Source: JBBTQZ01 sp964489135
GTDB taxonomy: Bacteria; Patescibacteriota; Minisyncoccia; Phycocordibacterales; WO2-35-19
Assembly (NCBI GenBank): GCA_964489135.1
Contig: CAZAXK010000004.1
Coordinates: forward strand, 1 to 40,133
Length of the DNA: 40,133 nt
Reading direction: 5' to 3'
The notes under the pieces were generated by a model. That model made no database searches and was not told the DNA's origin. It saw only the letters and a program-made list of their open reading frames with translations. Below, piece after piece: positions 6,750-13,992 of this stretch (positions are counted from its first letter, which is position 1; each line of letters starts with the position of its first letter). A program made the translations under genes and the position numbers.

Positions 6750-8681
6750 ATGTACATTATCGAGTGTCTGCCAATTACCAAAGTCTCCAAGCTTGAGACC
6801 CTCACGTACTTTTCGGCTACACCCTTCGAATCCGGTTCGCTTATCAAAATTTCCGTTCGCGGATCAGTCCGACCCGCGCTCGTAATCGAGAGTCGGAGAG
6901 CCGAAGAGCACAAAGCCGAAATAAGGTCGGCCGACTTTGCCCTAAAAAAAATCGATAGCCCACGATTCGACCATTTCCTCACCAAAGAATTTCTCGCAGC
7001 TTGCAAGGAGACTGCCAAATATTTTTCCTCTACTCCGAACGGAATAATCTCACATCTTCTGCCGGTTTTGGTCTTACAAAATCCTAAGTTACTTACTCAC
7101 GGAATGAAGAACTGGACCCCTGAAGGAAGCAGGCAAAAAGAAAAGGTTGAGGTACTCGCACTCCAAACAGAAAACGAAGACCGCTTTGCGCATTATCGAG
7201 CTCTGGTAAGAGAAGACTTTGCTTCAAAAAAATCAGTTTTCCTCTGCCTGCCCCAAAACGAAAGTGTCGATAAGGCCAGAGAAAGGATGGAGAAAGGTAT
7301 CGAGCAATATGTGGTTACCCTAAACGCCAATATGAGCAAGACCGACCTTGCAAAAGAATTGAGCCGAGCTCTCTCCAAAGAACATCCAGTCTTGATAATC
7401 GCCACGCCCTCTTGGCTTTTCCTACCTCGCAATGATTGGGGCACCCTCGTCATAGAAGAGGAGAGCAACCGCGGATGGCAAACGGTTGTGCAGCCATTCT
7501 TCGACCTACGCTTTTTTGCGGAAACCTTGGGCAAGCTACAAGCGGACCGCGTAATAATTGGTGATTCTGTCCTGAGTATCAATACTCTCTGGCGCCACAA
7601 GGAGAAAAGTTTATCCGAATTCGAAACCGTCAAATGGCGTTTAGCGAGCCGGGTAAAAACCGAAATAATTGATCTCCGAAAGAGCAAACCAGAAAGGTCC
7701 GAACCTGAAAAAAAGAAAGAGGAATGGAAAGCTCTCTCGCCCAGACTTTTAGAAATAATCGGGGAGTCGCTTGATATCGAAGGTAATGTTTTCGTTTTTG
7801 CTTCCAGAAAAGGTATCGCGCCCATAATAATTTGCCGAGATTGCGGTAACCGCATAATTTGCAACAACTGCGAATCACCCATGGTTCTCCATAGGGTCCA
7901 CGAGCAAACCGTATTCAAATGTCATCAATGCGGCCAACTTCGAGATGCAAACGAGCTCTGCCCAATTTGTCAAAGCTGGAACTTGACAGCACTTGGCGCA
8001 GGGATCGACCGAGTAACCGATGAATTACGGGGAGCATTTCCAACAGTAGAAAAGCGGGGCAAAATATTTGAGCTTCATAGCGACACGGCTAGTACCGCCA
8101 AGCGAGCTCGTGGTATAGCCAGAGATTTTGAAACCGGCAGAGGCAATATTCTAGTCGGCACCGAAATGGCTTTTGCTTATCTACGCAAGAACGTCAATTT
8201 GTCGGTCATTGTATCCATGGATTCGATTTTCGCCATACCGGATTTCCAAATACGCGAAAGAATTTTCCGTATCATAACGGAAGTAAAAAACATGACCAAA
8301 GACACGCTCGTGATACAGAGTCGAAACATTGATGACCCGACAATCAATTTGGCCCTGACTGGCAATTTGGCAGATTTTTACCGAGAAGAAACGGGGGAAC
8401 GCAAGAATCTGAGCTACCCGCCCTTTTCTATCTTTGTCAAAGTTACCGTGAGAGGCCATCGAGACTTCGTAGCCAAGGAAACGGCGAAGTTAAAAATGAT
8501 CTTTAAGGATTGGGAGCCCGCGATCTTCTCTTCCATGCACGAAAAGAAAGGTAAGCAATCTGCCGTGAACGCGGTGCTAAAAATACGTCGAGAGGAGTTT
8601 CCTGACCCAGCCCTCTCGCGCCTACTCGCTTCTCTCCCCGCCCACTTCGAAATCAAAGTCAACCCCGAGAACCTTCTCTGA
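6750..8681 (+). CDS. priA: PriA-like primosomal protein with degenerate helicase motifs
   Basis: PriA restarts stalled replication forks. The 643-residue product has the PriA layout: N-terminal fork-binding domain (YFSATPFESGSLIKISVRGSVRPALVIES), two helicase lobes and a zinc-binding insert near residues 360-410. The insert has eight cysteines in CxxC pairs (CRDCGNRIICNNCE, CHQCG, CPICQ). A C-terminal domain ends the protein. The ATPase motifs are gone: no GxTGSGKT P-loop precedes the lobe-1 core, the DEEH box reads EEES in LVIEEESNRGW, and the GRAGR arginine-finger motif after DFQIRERIFRIITEV is missing. It is probably a DNA-binding or primosome-scaffolding protein and not a working helicase. 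It is the first gene of a plus-strand run before def and fmt and is transcribed divergently from mreB. Confidence 0.88.
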   Translation: MYIIECLPITKVSKLETLTYFSATPFESGSLIKISVRGSVRPALVIESRRAEEHKAEIRSADFALKKIDSPRFDHFLTKEFLAACKETAKYFSSTPNGIISHLLPVLVLQNPKLLTHGMKNWTPEGSRQKEKVEVLALQTENEDRFAHYRALVREDFASKKSVFLCLPQNESVDKARERMEKGIEQYVVTLNANMSKTDLAKELSRALSKEHPVLIIATPSWLFLPRNDWGTLVIEEESNRGWQTVVQPFFDLRFFAETLGKLQADRVIIGDSVLSINTLWRHKEKSLSEFETVKWRLASRVKTEIIDLRKSKPERSEPEKKKEEWKALSPRLLEIIGESLDIEGNVFVFASRKGIAPIIICRDCGNRIICNNCESPMVLHRVHEQTVFKCHQCGQLRDANELCPICQSWNLTALGAGIDRVTDELRGAFPTVEKRGKIFELHSDTASTAKRARGIARDFETGRGNILVGTEMAFAYLRKNVNLSVIVSMDSIFAIPDFQIRERIFRIITEVKNMTKDTLVIQSRNIDDPTINLALTGNLADFYREETGERKNLSYPPFSIFVKVTVRGHRDFVAKETAKLKMIFKDWEPAIFSSMHEKKGKQSAVNAVLKIRREEFPDPALSRLLASLPAHFEIKVNPENLL

Positions 8682-8728
8682 TGTGTCTACAGATGGATTA
8701 GACCCAAGAAAGATGGTAAATTGGTAAC

Positions 8729-9286
8729 ATGAAAGAGAACGCAAAAAACGTCAAAAAAGTAGGTGCTATTATCCAAAAGGATCACCCTCTTCTGCGCGAA
8801 GTGGCCAAGCCCGTCCCCGTGGAAGAAATAAACAGCCGTAAAATCGACACCATCGTAAGACGGATGCAAAAGGCCCTAGACGCCGAGGAAGATGGGGTGG
8901 CGATCGCCGCTCCACAAATCGGCGAGGGCTTACAGATTTTCGTGGTATCAAAAAGAATTTTTGAAATCGAAAACAAGGACGCGGGTACAAGAAACACAAT
9001 ACCGAAGGACATGGTCTTCATCAATCCGGAAATACTGAGTGTTTCCAAAAAGAAACAAAAAGTCGAGGAAGGATGCCTTTCGGTCCGATGGCTTTATGGC
9101 AGAGTGGAGCGGGCCGAAAAGGTTAAGGTGCGGGCCTACAATGAAGAGGGTAAGGTCTTTACTTTCGGTGGATCGGGTCTTATGGCTCAAGTCTTTCAGC
9201 ACGAGATCGATCATTTGAATGGCATACTTTTCATCGATAAAGCGGTCGGATTAAAGGAAATGCCACCTGACACTAAATTAACCTAA
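8729..9286 (+). CDS. def: Peptide deformylase
   Basis: Removes the formyl group from N-terminal formyl-methionine of new proteins, using a metal ion. All three family motifs are present in the 185-residue product: motif 1 GVAIAAPQIG, motif 2 EGCLSV (metal-binding Cys) and motif 3 QHEIDHLNG (two metal-binding His and the catalytic Glu). The first 10 residues are a lysine-rich extension (MKENAKNVKKVG) before the usual start of the fold. It is followed after 9 bases by fmt, giving the classical def-fmt pair whose products add and remove the same formyl group. Confidence 0.97.
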   Translation: MKENAKNVKKVGAIIQKDHPLLREVAKPVPVEEINSRKIDTIVRRMQKALDAEEDGVAIAAPQIGEGLQIFVVSKRIFEIENKDAGTRNTIPKDMVFINPEILSVSKKKQKVEEGCLSVRWLYGRVERAEKVKVRAYNEEGKVFTFGGSGLMAQVFQHEIDHLNGILFIDKAVGLKEMPPDTKLT

Positions 9287-9295
9287 TTACACTTT

Positions 9296-10159
9296 ATGAG
9301 CTTCGCTTTTTTTGGATCATCCGAGTTTAGTACCTATGTGTTAGATGAACTCAAACTTCACGGACTTATTCCTTCTCTTATTATTACAACACCTGATCGG
9401 CCAGTCGGTCGTAAGCTCCTACTTACACCAAACGTGGTCAAAGTCTGGGCGATGGAAAACAATATTCAAACTATTGATCCAGCTTCTCTCAAGAAAGACA
9501 ACGGAGAACTTATTGCTGATTTGAAATCAAGGAACTTTGACCTTTTTCTCGTAGCTTCTTATGGGAAAATGATTCCACAAGAAATTTTTGAAATACCACC
9601 TCGCAAGACACTGAACATCCACCCCTCACTACTTCCAAAGTATCGTGGGGCATCACCGATCCAGTCTCAGATTTTGAATGATGAAAGAGAAGTGGGTGTA
9701 AGTATCATGCAAATTGAGGAAACAATGGACACAGGGCCAGTACTAATCCAAAAGAAACTAGATTTTATGGAGGCCATCGGCCGTATCGAGCTCGAAAGAG
9801 TGCTCGCAGCCGAAGGTGCTCGCCTCTTCGCTCATATATTGCCCGAATGGATTGTGGGCGCGATCGACCCCGTCCTCCAGAACGAAGAGGAGGCCTCATA
9901 TTGCACAAAGATAGAAAAGGAGGACGGAGAGCTCATGATAGATCCACAAGATTTACCACAGGGTGACGAAGCAAAAAAAGCATTCCTAAAAATCCTGGCT
10001 TTTGAGGGCTGGCCCGGCACTTATTTCACCCACCACAATAAGCGCGTGGTGATCAAAGAAGCACACCTAGAGAATGGTGTGCTTCAGCTGACAAAAGTCC
10101 TGCCTGAGGGCAAAAGAGAAATGTCTTTCTCTGATTTCCTCAGAGGACTTTCGCAATAG
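9296..10159 (+). CDS. fmt: Methionyl-tRNA formyltransferase
   Basis: Transfers a formyl group from 10-formyl-tetrahydrofolate to Met-tRNA for initiation. The 287-residue product opens with FAFFGSSEFSTYVLDEL. It carries the cofactor and active-site motif LNIHPSLLPKYRGASPIQ, the loop TMDTGPVL, and a short C-terminal tRNA-binding domain (GWPGTYFTHHNKRVVIKEA). Length is slightly under the usual 310. It forms an operon with def. Its TAG stop sits in the palindrome GCAATAGCTATTGC, whose other strand supplies the TAG of the convergent gene, so the two coding regions abut without a spacer. Confidence 0.96.
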   Translation: MSFAFFGSSEFSTYVLDELKLHGLIPSLIITTPDRPVGRKLLLTPNVVKVWAMENNIQTIDPASLKKDNGELIADLKSRNFDLFLVASYGKMIPQEIFEIPPRKTLNIHPSLLPKYRGASPIQSQILNDEREVGVSIMQIEETMDTGPVLIQKKLDFMEAIGRIELERVLAAEGARLFAHILPEWIVGAIDPVLQNEEEASYCTKIEKEDGELMIDPQDLPQGDEAKKAFLKILAFEGWPGTYFTHHNKRVVIKEAHLENGVLQLTKVLPEGKREMSFSDFLRGLSQ

Positions 10160-10411
10160 CTATTGCAAAACGGGTGCTTCTTTTTTCGATACACTGTCGG
10201 TGGTCGTCGCTTCTGTTGCAACTGCACTTTTAGCGTCTCTCAAACTCATCATAACAGAAGCGGCTTGCTCATAAGTCGCACCGGCCTCATCATAGACTAC
10301 CGCCTGCTTCTCGGACGAGTAAGACATATAAACATTTGCCGTAAAGAGCGCGGCTGCGAGCAGTACCAAACCAGAAACCACTGGCCCAGCTTTTTGATCT
10401 TCGTTTTGCAT
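10160..10411 (-). CDS. Small single-span membrane protein, unknown function
   Basis: 83 residues: a short polar N-terminus (MQNEDQKAGP), one hydrophobic helix (about 11-31, VVSGLVLLAAALFTANVYMSY) and a polar, alanine- and threonine-rich tail. It could be anchored with the tail outside the membrane. No family recognised. It is convergent with fmt (adjacent stop codons) and lies downstream of the hibernation-factor gene on the same strand, 33 bases after it. The hydrophobic segment and clean ends argue for a real gene. Confidence 0.6.
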   Translation of the reverse strand: MQNEDQKAGPVVSGLVLLAAALFTANVYMSYSSEKQAVVYDEAGATYEQAASVMMSLRDAKSAVATEATTTDSVSKKEAPVLQ

Positions 10412-10444
10412 TGATTTTGTTTACTAAAACTGTTTAATAATAAA

Positions 10445-10810
10445 TTATTTTCTGAATCCTTTTATGAACTCCTTGATTTTCTGTCCGCCCTTTCTCAAAA
10501 GTCGAAGAGCTCGCTTTCTGCGCGACGTCATGTCGCGGACCAGCTCGTCTTTTACCTCATCGATCGCTGCGTACAAATCATCCTTTTCTACTGTAACATA
10601 AAATTCATTGCCCGGAACCTTCATGTGGATTTCTGCCCTAAACACATCACCCTGTTTATGATGCTTGGTGGTCTTGCCCACCTCCACACTAGCTAGGGCC
10701 TCCTCGCTATCGCTCACAAATTTCTCAATACCGAGAATCTTTTTATTGATGTATTCTTCGATCGCCGGAGTAAGCGCTATATTGGTCGACTTTATGTTTA
10801 TATTTATCAT
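10445..10810 (-). CDS. raiA: Ribosome hibernation/stress factor of the HPF/RaiA (S30AE) family, short form
   Basis: Binds the 30S decoding region and silences ribosomes under starvation or cold. The product from the ATG at 10,810 is 121 residues and matches the S30AE domain: MININIKSTNIALTPAIEEYINKKI at the start, then FRAEIHMKVPGNEFYVTVEKDDLYAAIDEVKDEL. It is the short type without the C-terminal dimerisation domain of long HPF, but ends in a very basic tail (RRKRALRLLRKGGQKIKEFIKGFRK). An upstream in-frame start adds 17 residues, but that stretch overlaps the promoter, so the internal ATG is chosen. A consensus promoter stands directly upstream. Confidence 0.92.
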   Translation of the reverse strand: MININIKSTNIALTPAIEEYINKKILGIEKFVSDSEEALASVEVGKTTKHHKQGDVFRAEIHMKVPGNEFYVTVEKDDLYAAIDEVKDELVRDMTSRRKRALRLLRKGGQKIKEFIKGFRK

Positions 10811-10817
10811 ATTTGTA

Positions 10818-10846
10818 ATTATAACTTTGTAAGATCTAAGTAGCAA
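10818..10846 (-). promoter_or_regulatory. Promoter of the hibernation-factor gene
   Basis: TTGCTA (10841-10846), a 17-base spacer and TATAAT (10818-10823) on the minus strand. The -10 ends 7 bases before the ATG at 10,810, so the mRNA should be leaderless or nearly so. Confidence 0.75.
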
Positions 10847-10853
10847 AATATCA

Positions 10854-11723
10854 TCAGTCAAAAATAGTAATGAGGTAATTGTCGATGGTTCGCTGGTCTA
10901 CGTCATAGAAATTCTCCTTCTCGTTATGTAGACGTAAGGCCAGCTTTTTGCCCACGAATCGCCAGTGCCATGGCTCATACTGGTAATATGAGTTGCCGGC
11001 CGGATAAGAAAGTATAAAGCCGTATTTATAAGCATTTTCCTGCATCCACCTGAAGGCCTCAGTATCTGCGAAGCTTGTGAAATTGGCACCCAGTTTGACA
11101 GTAGTGAGATCGACGGTTGTCCCAAGCTGATGTTCGGAATATCCTTGATCAGCAGAAAATTTATTGGCCCCTGATCCATAAGTGACAAGGTATCGACCTT
11201 TGAGGGACGATTGCTCCGCAAAAGACCGATAAGACGAAACCACACGGATAGGAGTTTCGTTCTTCTCGGCATCCTTTATCATTTCCTCAAGGTAAGGCAA
11301 AACCTTGGTGTGAATACGATTGATTCTCTCTTCCTCAAATACAATACTTGGGGTAATGGTGGCCAGAGATTCTGGCACGTAGTGTTCATTCAAGAAAAAT
11401 ACTCGGGAGTATTTTTGCAAAAGCTCTTTATCAGTTTTGGAAAGCTTGTCTAGAGTACCGACCGTACCTGCGATTTCCTTTATTTGGTTCTCGAATAAAG
11501 TGTTCTTGGCCTGCTCGGAAAGTAGATTCTCATAAATGTAGTTCCTCTCATCCTGCAGAGTAGCGAGTCGGGCTGAGGTCTCCTGCAATTCTTGACTCGT
11601 CATCATCAAATTTCTCTGCAAATCGCGATATTTAGATATACCAAAAGCAAGTCCGCCAAGAAGTAAGACTCCGGCTAGGATAAATATGTACTTTCGATAT
11701 ATGTGAAATCTTTGTTCTTTCAC
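10854..11723 (-). CDS. vanY: VanY-type D-alanyl-D-alanine carboxypeptidase, membrane-anchored
   Basis: Zinc peptidase trimming the terminal D-Ala of peptidoglycan stem peptides. The 289-residue product has one N-terminal membrane span (about 12-28, YIFILAGVLLLGGLAFG) and a coiled-coil stalk (about 30-80). The peptidase domain shows SYRSFAEQ, the zinc and catalytic motif SEHQLGTTVDL, and EPWHWRFVG near the C-terminus. It therefore acts outside the membrane. The start codon is GTG, 8 bases after the stop of the tiny basic gene at 11,732-11,842, and no Shine-Dalgarno is visible, so coupling is likely. Confidence 0.92.
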   Translation of the reverse strand: MKEQRFHIYRKYIFILAGVLLLGGLAFGISKYRDLQRNLMMTSQELQETSARLATLQDERNYIYENLLSEQAKNTLFENQIKEIAGTVGTLDKLSKTDKELLQKYSRVFFLNEHYVPESLATITPSIVFEEERINRIHTKVLPYLEEMIKDAEKNETPIRVVSSYRSFAEQSSLKGRYLVTYGSGANKFSADQGYSEHQLGTTVDLTTVKLGANFTSFADTEAFRWMQENAYKYGFILSYPAGNSYYQYEPWHWRFVGKKLALRLHNEKENFYDVDQRTIDNYLITIFD

Positions 11724-11731
11724 CTGAGAAA

Positions 11732-11842
11732 TTATTTCTTCTTTCTCATCGCGATCTTGGCACTTTTGATCGCCAAGCGTTTCTTAGTTTTGCGGGAGCG
11801 CGACGCTTTATTGTTGCCCACACCGGTTGTCCTTTTTGCCAT
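11732..11842 (-). CDS. Tiny very basic protein (36 residues), possibly ribosome-associated
   Basis: The ATG at 11,842 opens a frame reading MAKRTTGVGNNKASRSRKT, then KKRLAIKSAKIAMRKKK and TAA. About 40% of residues are Lys or Arg and there are no acidic residues. The composition and the MAKR start resemble tiny ribosomal proteins such as Thx, but I cannot assign it. It sits between the serine hydrolase and vanY on the same strand, 8 bases ahead of vanY. An AT-rich stretch with TACAAT and TAGAAT lies upstream. A second tiny basic MAK-protein occurs at 37,961-38,092. Confidence 0.6.
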   Translation of the reverse strand: MAKRTTGVGNNKASRSRKTKKRLAIKSAKIAMRKKK

Positions 11843-11914
11843 TATATTTTGGATTATTCTAATAGCATTATTGTACCAAAGTAACCCGCTCAAGGCGAGT
11901 ACACTTATTCGAGA

Positions 11915-12934
11915 TTAAAAGTTGTCGGGATTTTGAGTGAAGTCATAAACCATCCTCGATAGATCTCCGATTATTTGCTCAAGATCAGCAAAATTCGTAC
12001 CCTTGGTCATAACACAAAGCAGATAGGGCTTGTCCGGAGCATACACTATGCCACAGTCATGAAGCTGTCGCTCCGCAACCTTTCCATCAGTTAATACGGT
12101 ATGCTCTCCGAATTTGTGAGCCACTTTTATTGAGCTAGGTACACCACTTACGATACCTTTATCAAAACTCGTAAGAGTTAAAATTTTTAAGGCCTCCTCT
12201 GAATAGGATCGTCGCAAATAAGTTGCATTGTAGAGTGTGCGGAATAAGTAAGAGTAGGATTCAGCCGACATAAAATCATCAGACCCTTTAAGCAAGTCGG
12301 GTAGTCGCAAATCACTATAGATACCAACTACATTCTTTGATCTGAATGCGACAAGCAAGGACATCGAGGTATTGTCGGAATCAATAATCATGTATTGGAG
12401 CAATTCTTTGACAGAATGATACCCCTCCTCTATCTTCCTCGTCGGTTTATAAAATTCGCCATAGACATCCTTCCTTTGATACCAAATTTTTTCCTCAAGA
12501 ATACCCGGATCGTTCTCAACAATTTTCAGGTAGCTCATCAGGATAGCAACCTTGAGCATGCTCGAAGGAGCGTAAAGATCGCGCTCGTTTATCCCGCCCC
12601 ACCGCGAAGTATTTAGATCCCGAAAATAGACAGATACCTTGCTTGCATTTCCATTTTTAACTGACTCATCGATATAATCCCGCATTTGCTTTTCTAAGCG
12701 CTTGTACTCAGAAAAGTCCTCTTTGGAGTTATCAATAAAAAGAAGTGGATTTATATATTGAAATTCTGAAGAATTTTGTCTGATGGACACCGGAAGATCC
12801 TCTCGCCCCAACTTTGAACAGTAAGTGTAATTCGCAAGCCATCCTAGTACAAAAACGAGTGCCAGAATAAATATTTTTTTAGCATTGCCCTTCTCAGTTA
12901 CAAAATTTTTCGCTTTGCTCCATAAATAACCCAT
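11915..12934 (-). CDS. Membrane-anchored beta-lactamase-fold serine hydrolase (class A-like)
   Basis: 339 residues with one N-terminal span (about 20-37, KIFILALVFVLGWLANYTY) and an extracellular serine hydrolase domain. The active-site triads of the penicillin-binding-protein/class A beta-lactamase fold are visible: S-x-x-K in APSSMLKVAIL, S-D-N in IIDSDNTS, and a K-x-G box in VAHKFGEH, where KTG is replaced by KFG. The last is common in this subfamily of Patescibacteria and Gram-positive proteins. A wall DD-peptidase role fits the neighbouring vanY; a true beta-lactamase cannot be excluded. TATTAT lies 7 bases upstream of the ATG. Confidence 0.85.
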   Translation of the reverse strand: MGYLWSKAKNFVTEKGNAKKIFILALVFVLGWLANYTYCSKLGREDLPVSIRQNSSEFQYINPLLFIDNSKEDFSEYKRLEKQMRDYIDESVKNGNASKVSVYFRDLNTSRWGGINERDLYAPSSMLKVAILMSYLKIVENDPGILEEKIWYQRKDVYGEFYKPTRKIEEGYHSVKELLQYMIIDSDNTSMSLLVAFRSKNVVGIYSDLRLPDLLKGSDDFMSAESYSYLFRTLYNATYLRRSYSEEALKILTLTSFDKGIVSGVPSSIKVAHKFGEHTVLTDGKVAERQLHDCGIVYAPDKPYLLCVMTKGTNFADLEQIIGDLSRMVYDFTQNPDNF

Positions 12935-13028
12935 GCCAATGATAATAACTCAAGCCATCGCAAATGGCGAGAAGTCAAGACACAGGACAGACTTCCCTTC
13001 CTTGCAAATAGCGTTATGCTAACCACAG

Positions 13029-13040
13029 AAAGGGGGTGAT
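13029..13040 (+). promoter_or_regulatory. Very strong Shine-Dalgarno for the gene at 13,043
   Basis: AGAAAGGGGGTGATCT (13027-13042) differs at only two of sixteen positions from AGAAAGGAGGTGATCC, the perfect complement of a bacterial 16S rRNA 3' end. Five bases after GGTGAT is not an ATG but CTACG, so the site points to an ACG at 13,043. A TATGCT at 13,015-13,020 could be the -10 box. Confidence 0.7.
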
Positions 13041-13042
13041 CT

Positions 13043-13465
13043 ACGGACCCGTGGATCCCCGGACACTCAACGAGACATCACAGGAAACCTAAGAGTCTCG
13101 GTGGAGAGTCCTCGCCCGAAAATATCTCGATAGTTTTTCGGGGTAAGCACAGGGCATGGCACGCCCTGTTTGATAATTATTCTCCCCAGCAGATTGTTAA
13201 CGAACTGGACTTCTATTTTGCCTTCTTCTGCGGAGAGAACGGCGATCGGCACCACCACGGATGGAGGTGGAACCGACGGCGCACCGAGCAAAAAGCTCTG
13301 CGCGCCTGGAATTGCCTCTTTCGAGGCATGACCGGCGTACAAATTGCGGAGGAAGTAAGTACGGTCTGGCTAGACCCTGCTTACAAGCTCGAATACGTGG
13401 GCGACAGGTTCTTGCTCTCGGTCCGATCGCGGACCGACCACAGAGCGTGGATCCGAGTCGCCTAA
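13043..13465 (+). CDS. Uncharacterised two-repeat protein, 140 residues, apparent ACG start
   Basis: The plus frame is open from the TGA at 13,037 to the TAA at 13,463. It reads like a folded protein, but has no ATG, GTG or TTG until an ATG at 13,328. The strong Shine-Dalgarno predicts initiation at ACG 13,043. The product holds two related modules: HRAWHALFDNYSPQQIVNEL (about residues 37-56) and RAWNCLFRGMTGVQIAEEV (about 88-106), sharing RAWxxLF and QIxxE. The second is followed by WLDPAYKLEYVGDRFLL. No family is recognised. A rho-independent terminator follows 8 bases after the stop, so the unit has its own translation and transcription signals. Either ACG is used, or a former ATG has mutated (or was misread) and the gene is translated poorly. 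The opposite strand also has an open frame, which I reject. Confidence 0.6.
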   Translation, partial: TDPWIPGHSTRHHRKPKSLGGESSPENISIVFRGKHRAWHALFDNYSPQQIVNELDFYFAFFCGENGDRHHHGWRWNRRRTEQKALRAWNCLFRGMTGVQIAEEVSTVWLDPAYKLEYVGDRFLLSVRSRTDHRAWIRVA

Positions 13466-13472
13466 CCCCAGG

Positions 13473-13506
13473 AGGCGTGGCTCGCAAGCCCGCCTCTTTC
13501 CCTTTT
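13473..13506 (+). terminator. Rho-independent terminator after the 13,043 gene
   Basis: AGGCG-T-GGCT, loop CGCA, AGCC-CGCCT form a stem with one bulged T, followed by CTTTCCCTTTT. Confidence 0.8.
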
Positions 13507-13596
13507 ATATACTCGTTTATATACTCGCCCCTTTTCTCATATTGCGCAGAGGCGCCCATTTCTGCTAGAATACCCTCGTTCTTTGGACAAAAGAAT

Positions 13597-13661
13597 AATC
13601 ATTCCGCGGCACCTGCCCGAATGACCGAATCATTCGGTCGGGCGGGGCTCAGTAACTGAGC
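13597..13661. repeat. Hairpins and a duplicated tRNA 5' end upstream of tRNA-Asn
   Basis: AATCATTCCGCGG at 13,597-13,609 is repeated exactly at 13,676-13,688, where it runs into the acceptor strand of tRNA-Asn. Between them lie two stem-loops. The first is GCCCGA/TCGGGC enclosing CCGAAT/ATTCGG (13,615-13,643). The second is GCTCAG-TAA-CTGAGC (13,647-13,661). No reading frame is evident. This may be the remnant of a tRNA duplication or a processing or transcription signal. Confidence 0.55.
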
Positions 13662-13681
13662 ACACCACGGAATAAAATCAT

Positions 13682-13754
13682 TCCGCGGTAGCTCAGTTGG
13701 TAGAGCGGCGAGCTGTTAACTCGTTGGTCGTAGGTTCGAATCCTACCCGCGGAG
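13682..13754 (+). tRNA. tRNA-Asn (anticodon GTT)
   Basis: A complete 73-base cloverleaf: acceptor TCCGCGG/CCGCGGA, D-arm GCTC-AGTTGGTA-GAGC, anticodon stem GCGAG/CTCGT with loop CTGTTAA, and T-arm GTAGG-TTCGAAT-CCTAC. The discriminator base is G. CCA is not encoded and must be added by a CCA-adding enzyme. Confidence 0.97.
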
Positions 13755-13764
13755 CCGTCAGCAT

Positions 13765-13795
13765 AAATAGTCGTGATTTTTATCACGGCTATTTT
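13765..13795 (+). terminator. Terminator hairpin after tRNA-Asn
   Basis: AATAG-T-CGTGAT, loop TTTT, ATCACG-G-CTATT form a stem with one mismatch, followed by TTTTG. Confidence 0.7.
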
Positions 13796-13817
13796 GCTAC
13801 CTACGGCTCCTGCGGGA

Positions 13818-13968
13818 GGAAGTGCTTTGAATAGCACTTCCGTTAGGATTCGAAAACCTTTTGAGCATAAAATTTGAGTTGACGAAAAATTTTATCCAAA
13901 AGGTCTACTGGTCATGTAATGACCGAAATTCCTACTTGTCCATCCGTAGCTTTAGCGAAGGAGGACCC
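13818..13968. repeat. Cluster of three hairpin repeats between tRNA-Asn and the next gene
   Basis: This 300-base gap holds no gene that I can see. It carries a 9-bp stem GGAAGTGCT/AGCACTTCC around TTGAAT (13,818-13,841). A long stem follows, with ACCTTTTG and ATAAAATTT arms matched by AAATTTTAT and AAAAGGT (about 13,856-13,910). GGTCAT-GTA-ATGACC comes next. Last is an imperfect palindrome TGTCC...GGAC containing GTAGCTTTAGCG (about 13,938-13,968), which belongs to the same family as the tandem units at 29,484-29,549. Confidence 0.6.
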
Positions 13969-13983
13969 GCATTTTTTATAGAG

Positions 13984-13992
13984 TGCTATAAT
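13984..13992 (+). promoter_or_regulatory. Extended -10 promoter for the 14,059 gene
   Basis: TGCTATAAT at 13,984-13,992 is a consensus extended -10 element without a clear -35. It gives a leader of about 60 bases, which contains a small hairpin CAAGGT/ACCTTG. Confidence 0.6.

Noticed and set aside
11703..11918. Plus-strand hydrophobic open frame of 71 codons opposite vanY's start
   Set aside because: It is antisense to the 36-residue basic gene and the vanY membrane span. No promoter or ribosome site is visible on the plus strand.
11915..12934. Reporting the serine hydrolase as an antibiotic-resistance beta-lactamase
   Set aside because: The KTG box is KFG, the protein is membrane-anchored and next to vanY, and a clear general-base Glu could not be placed. 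A wall peptidase-like role is at least as likely.
13067..13342. Minus-strand open frame of 91 codons
   Set aside because: It needs a TTG start, has no ribosome-binding site and is overlapped by the plus-strand frame with a near-perfect Shine-Dalgarno, repeat modules and a terminator.
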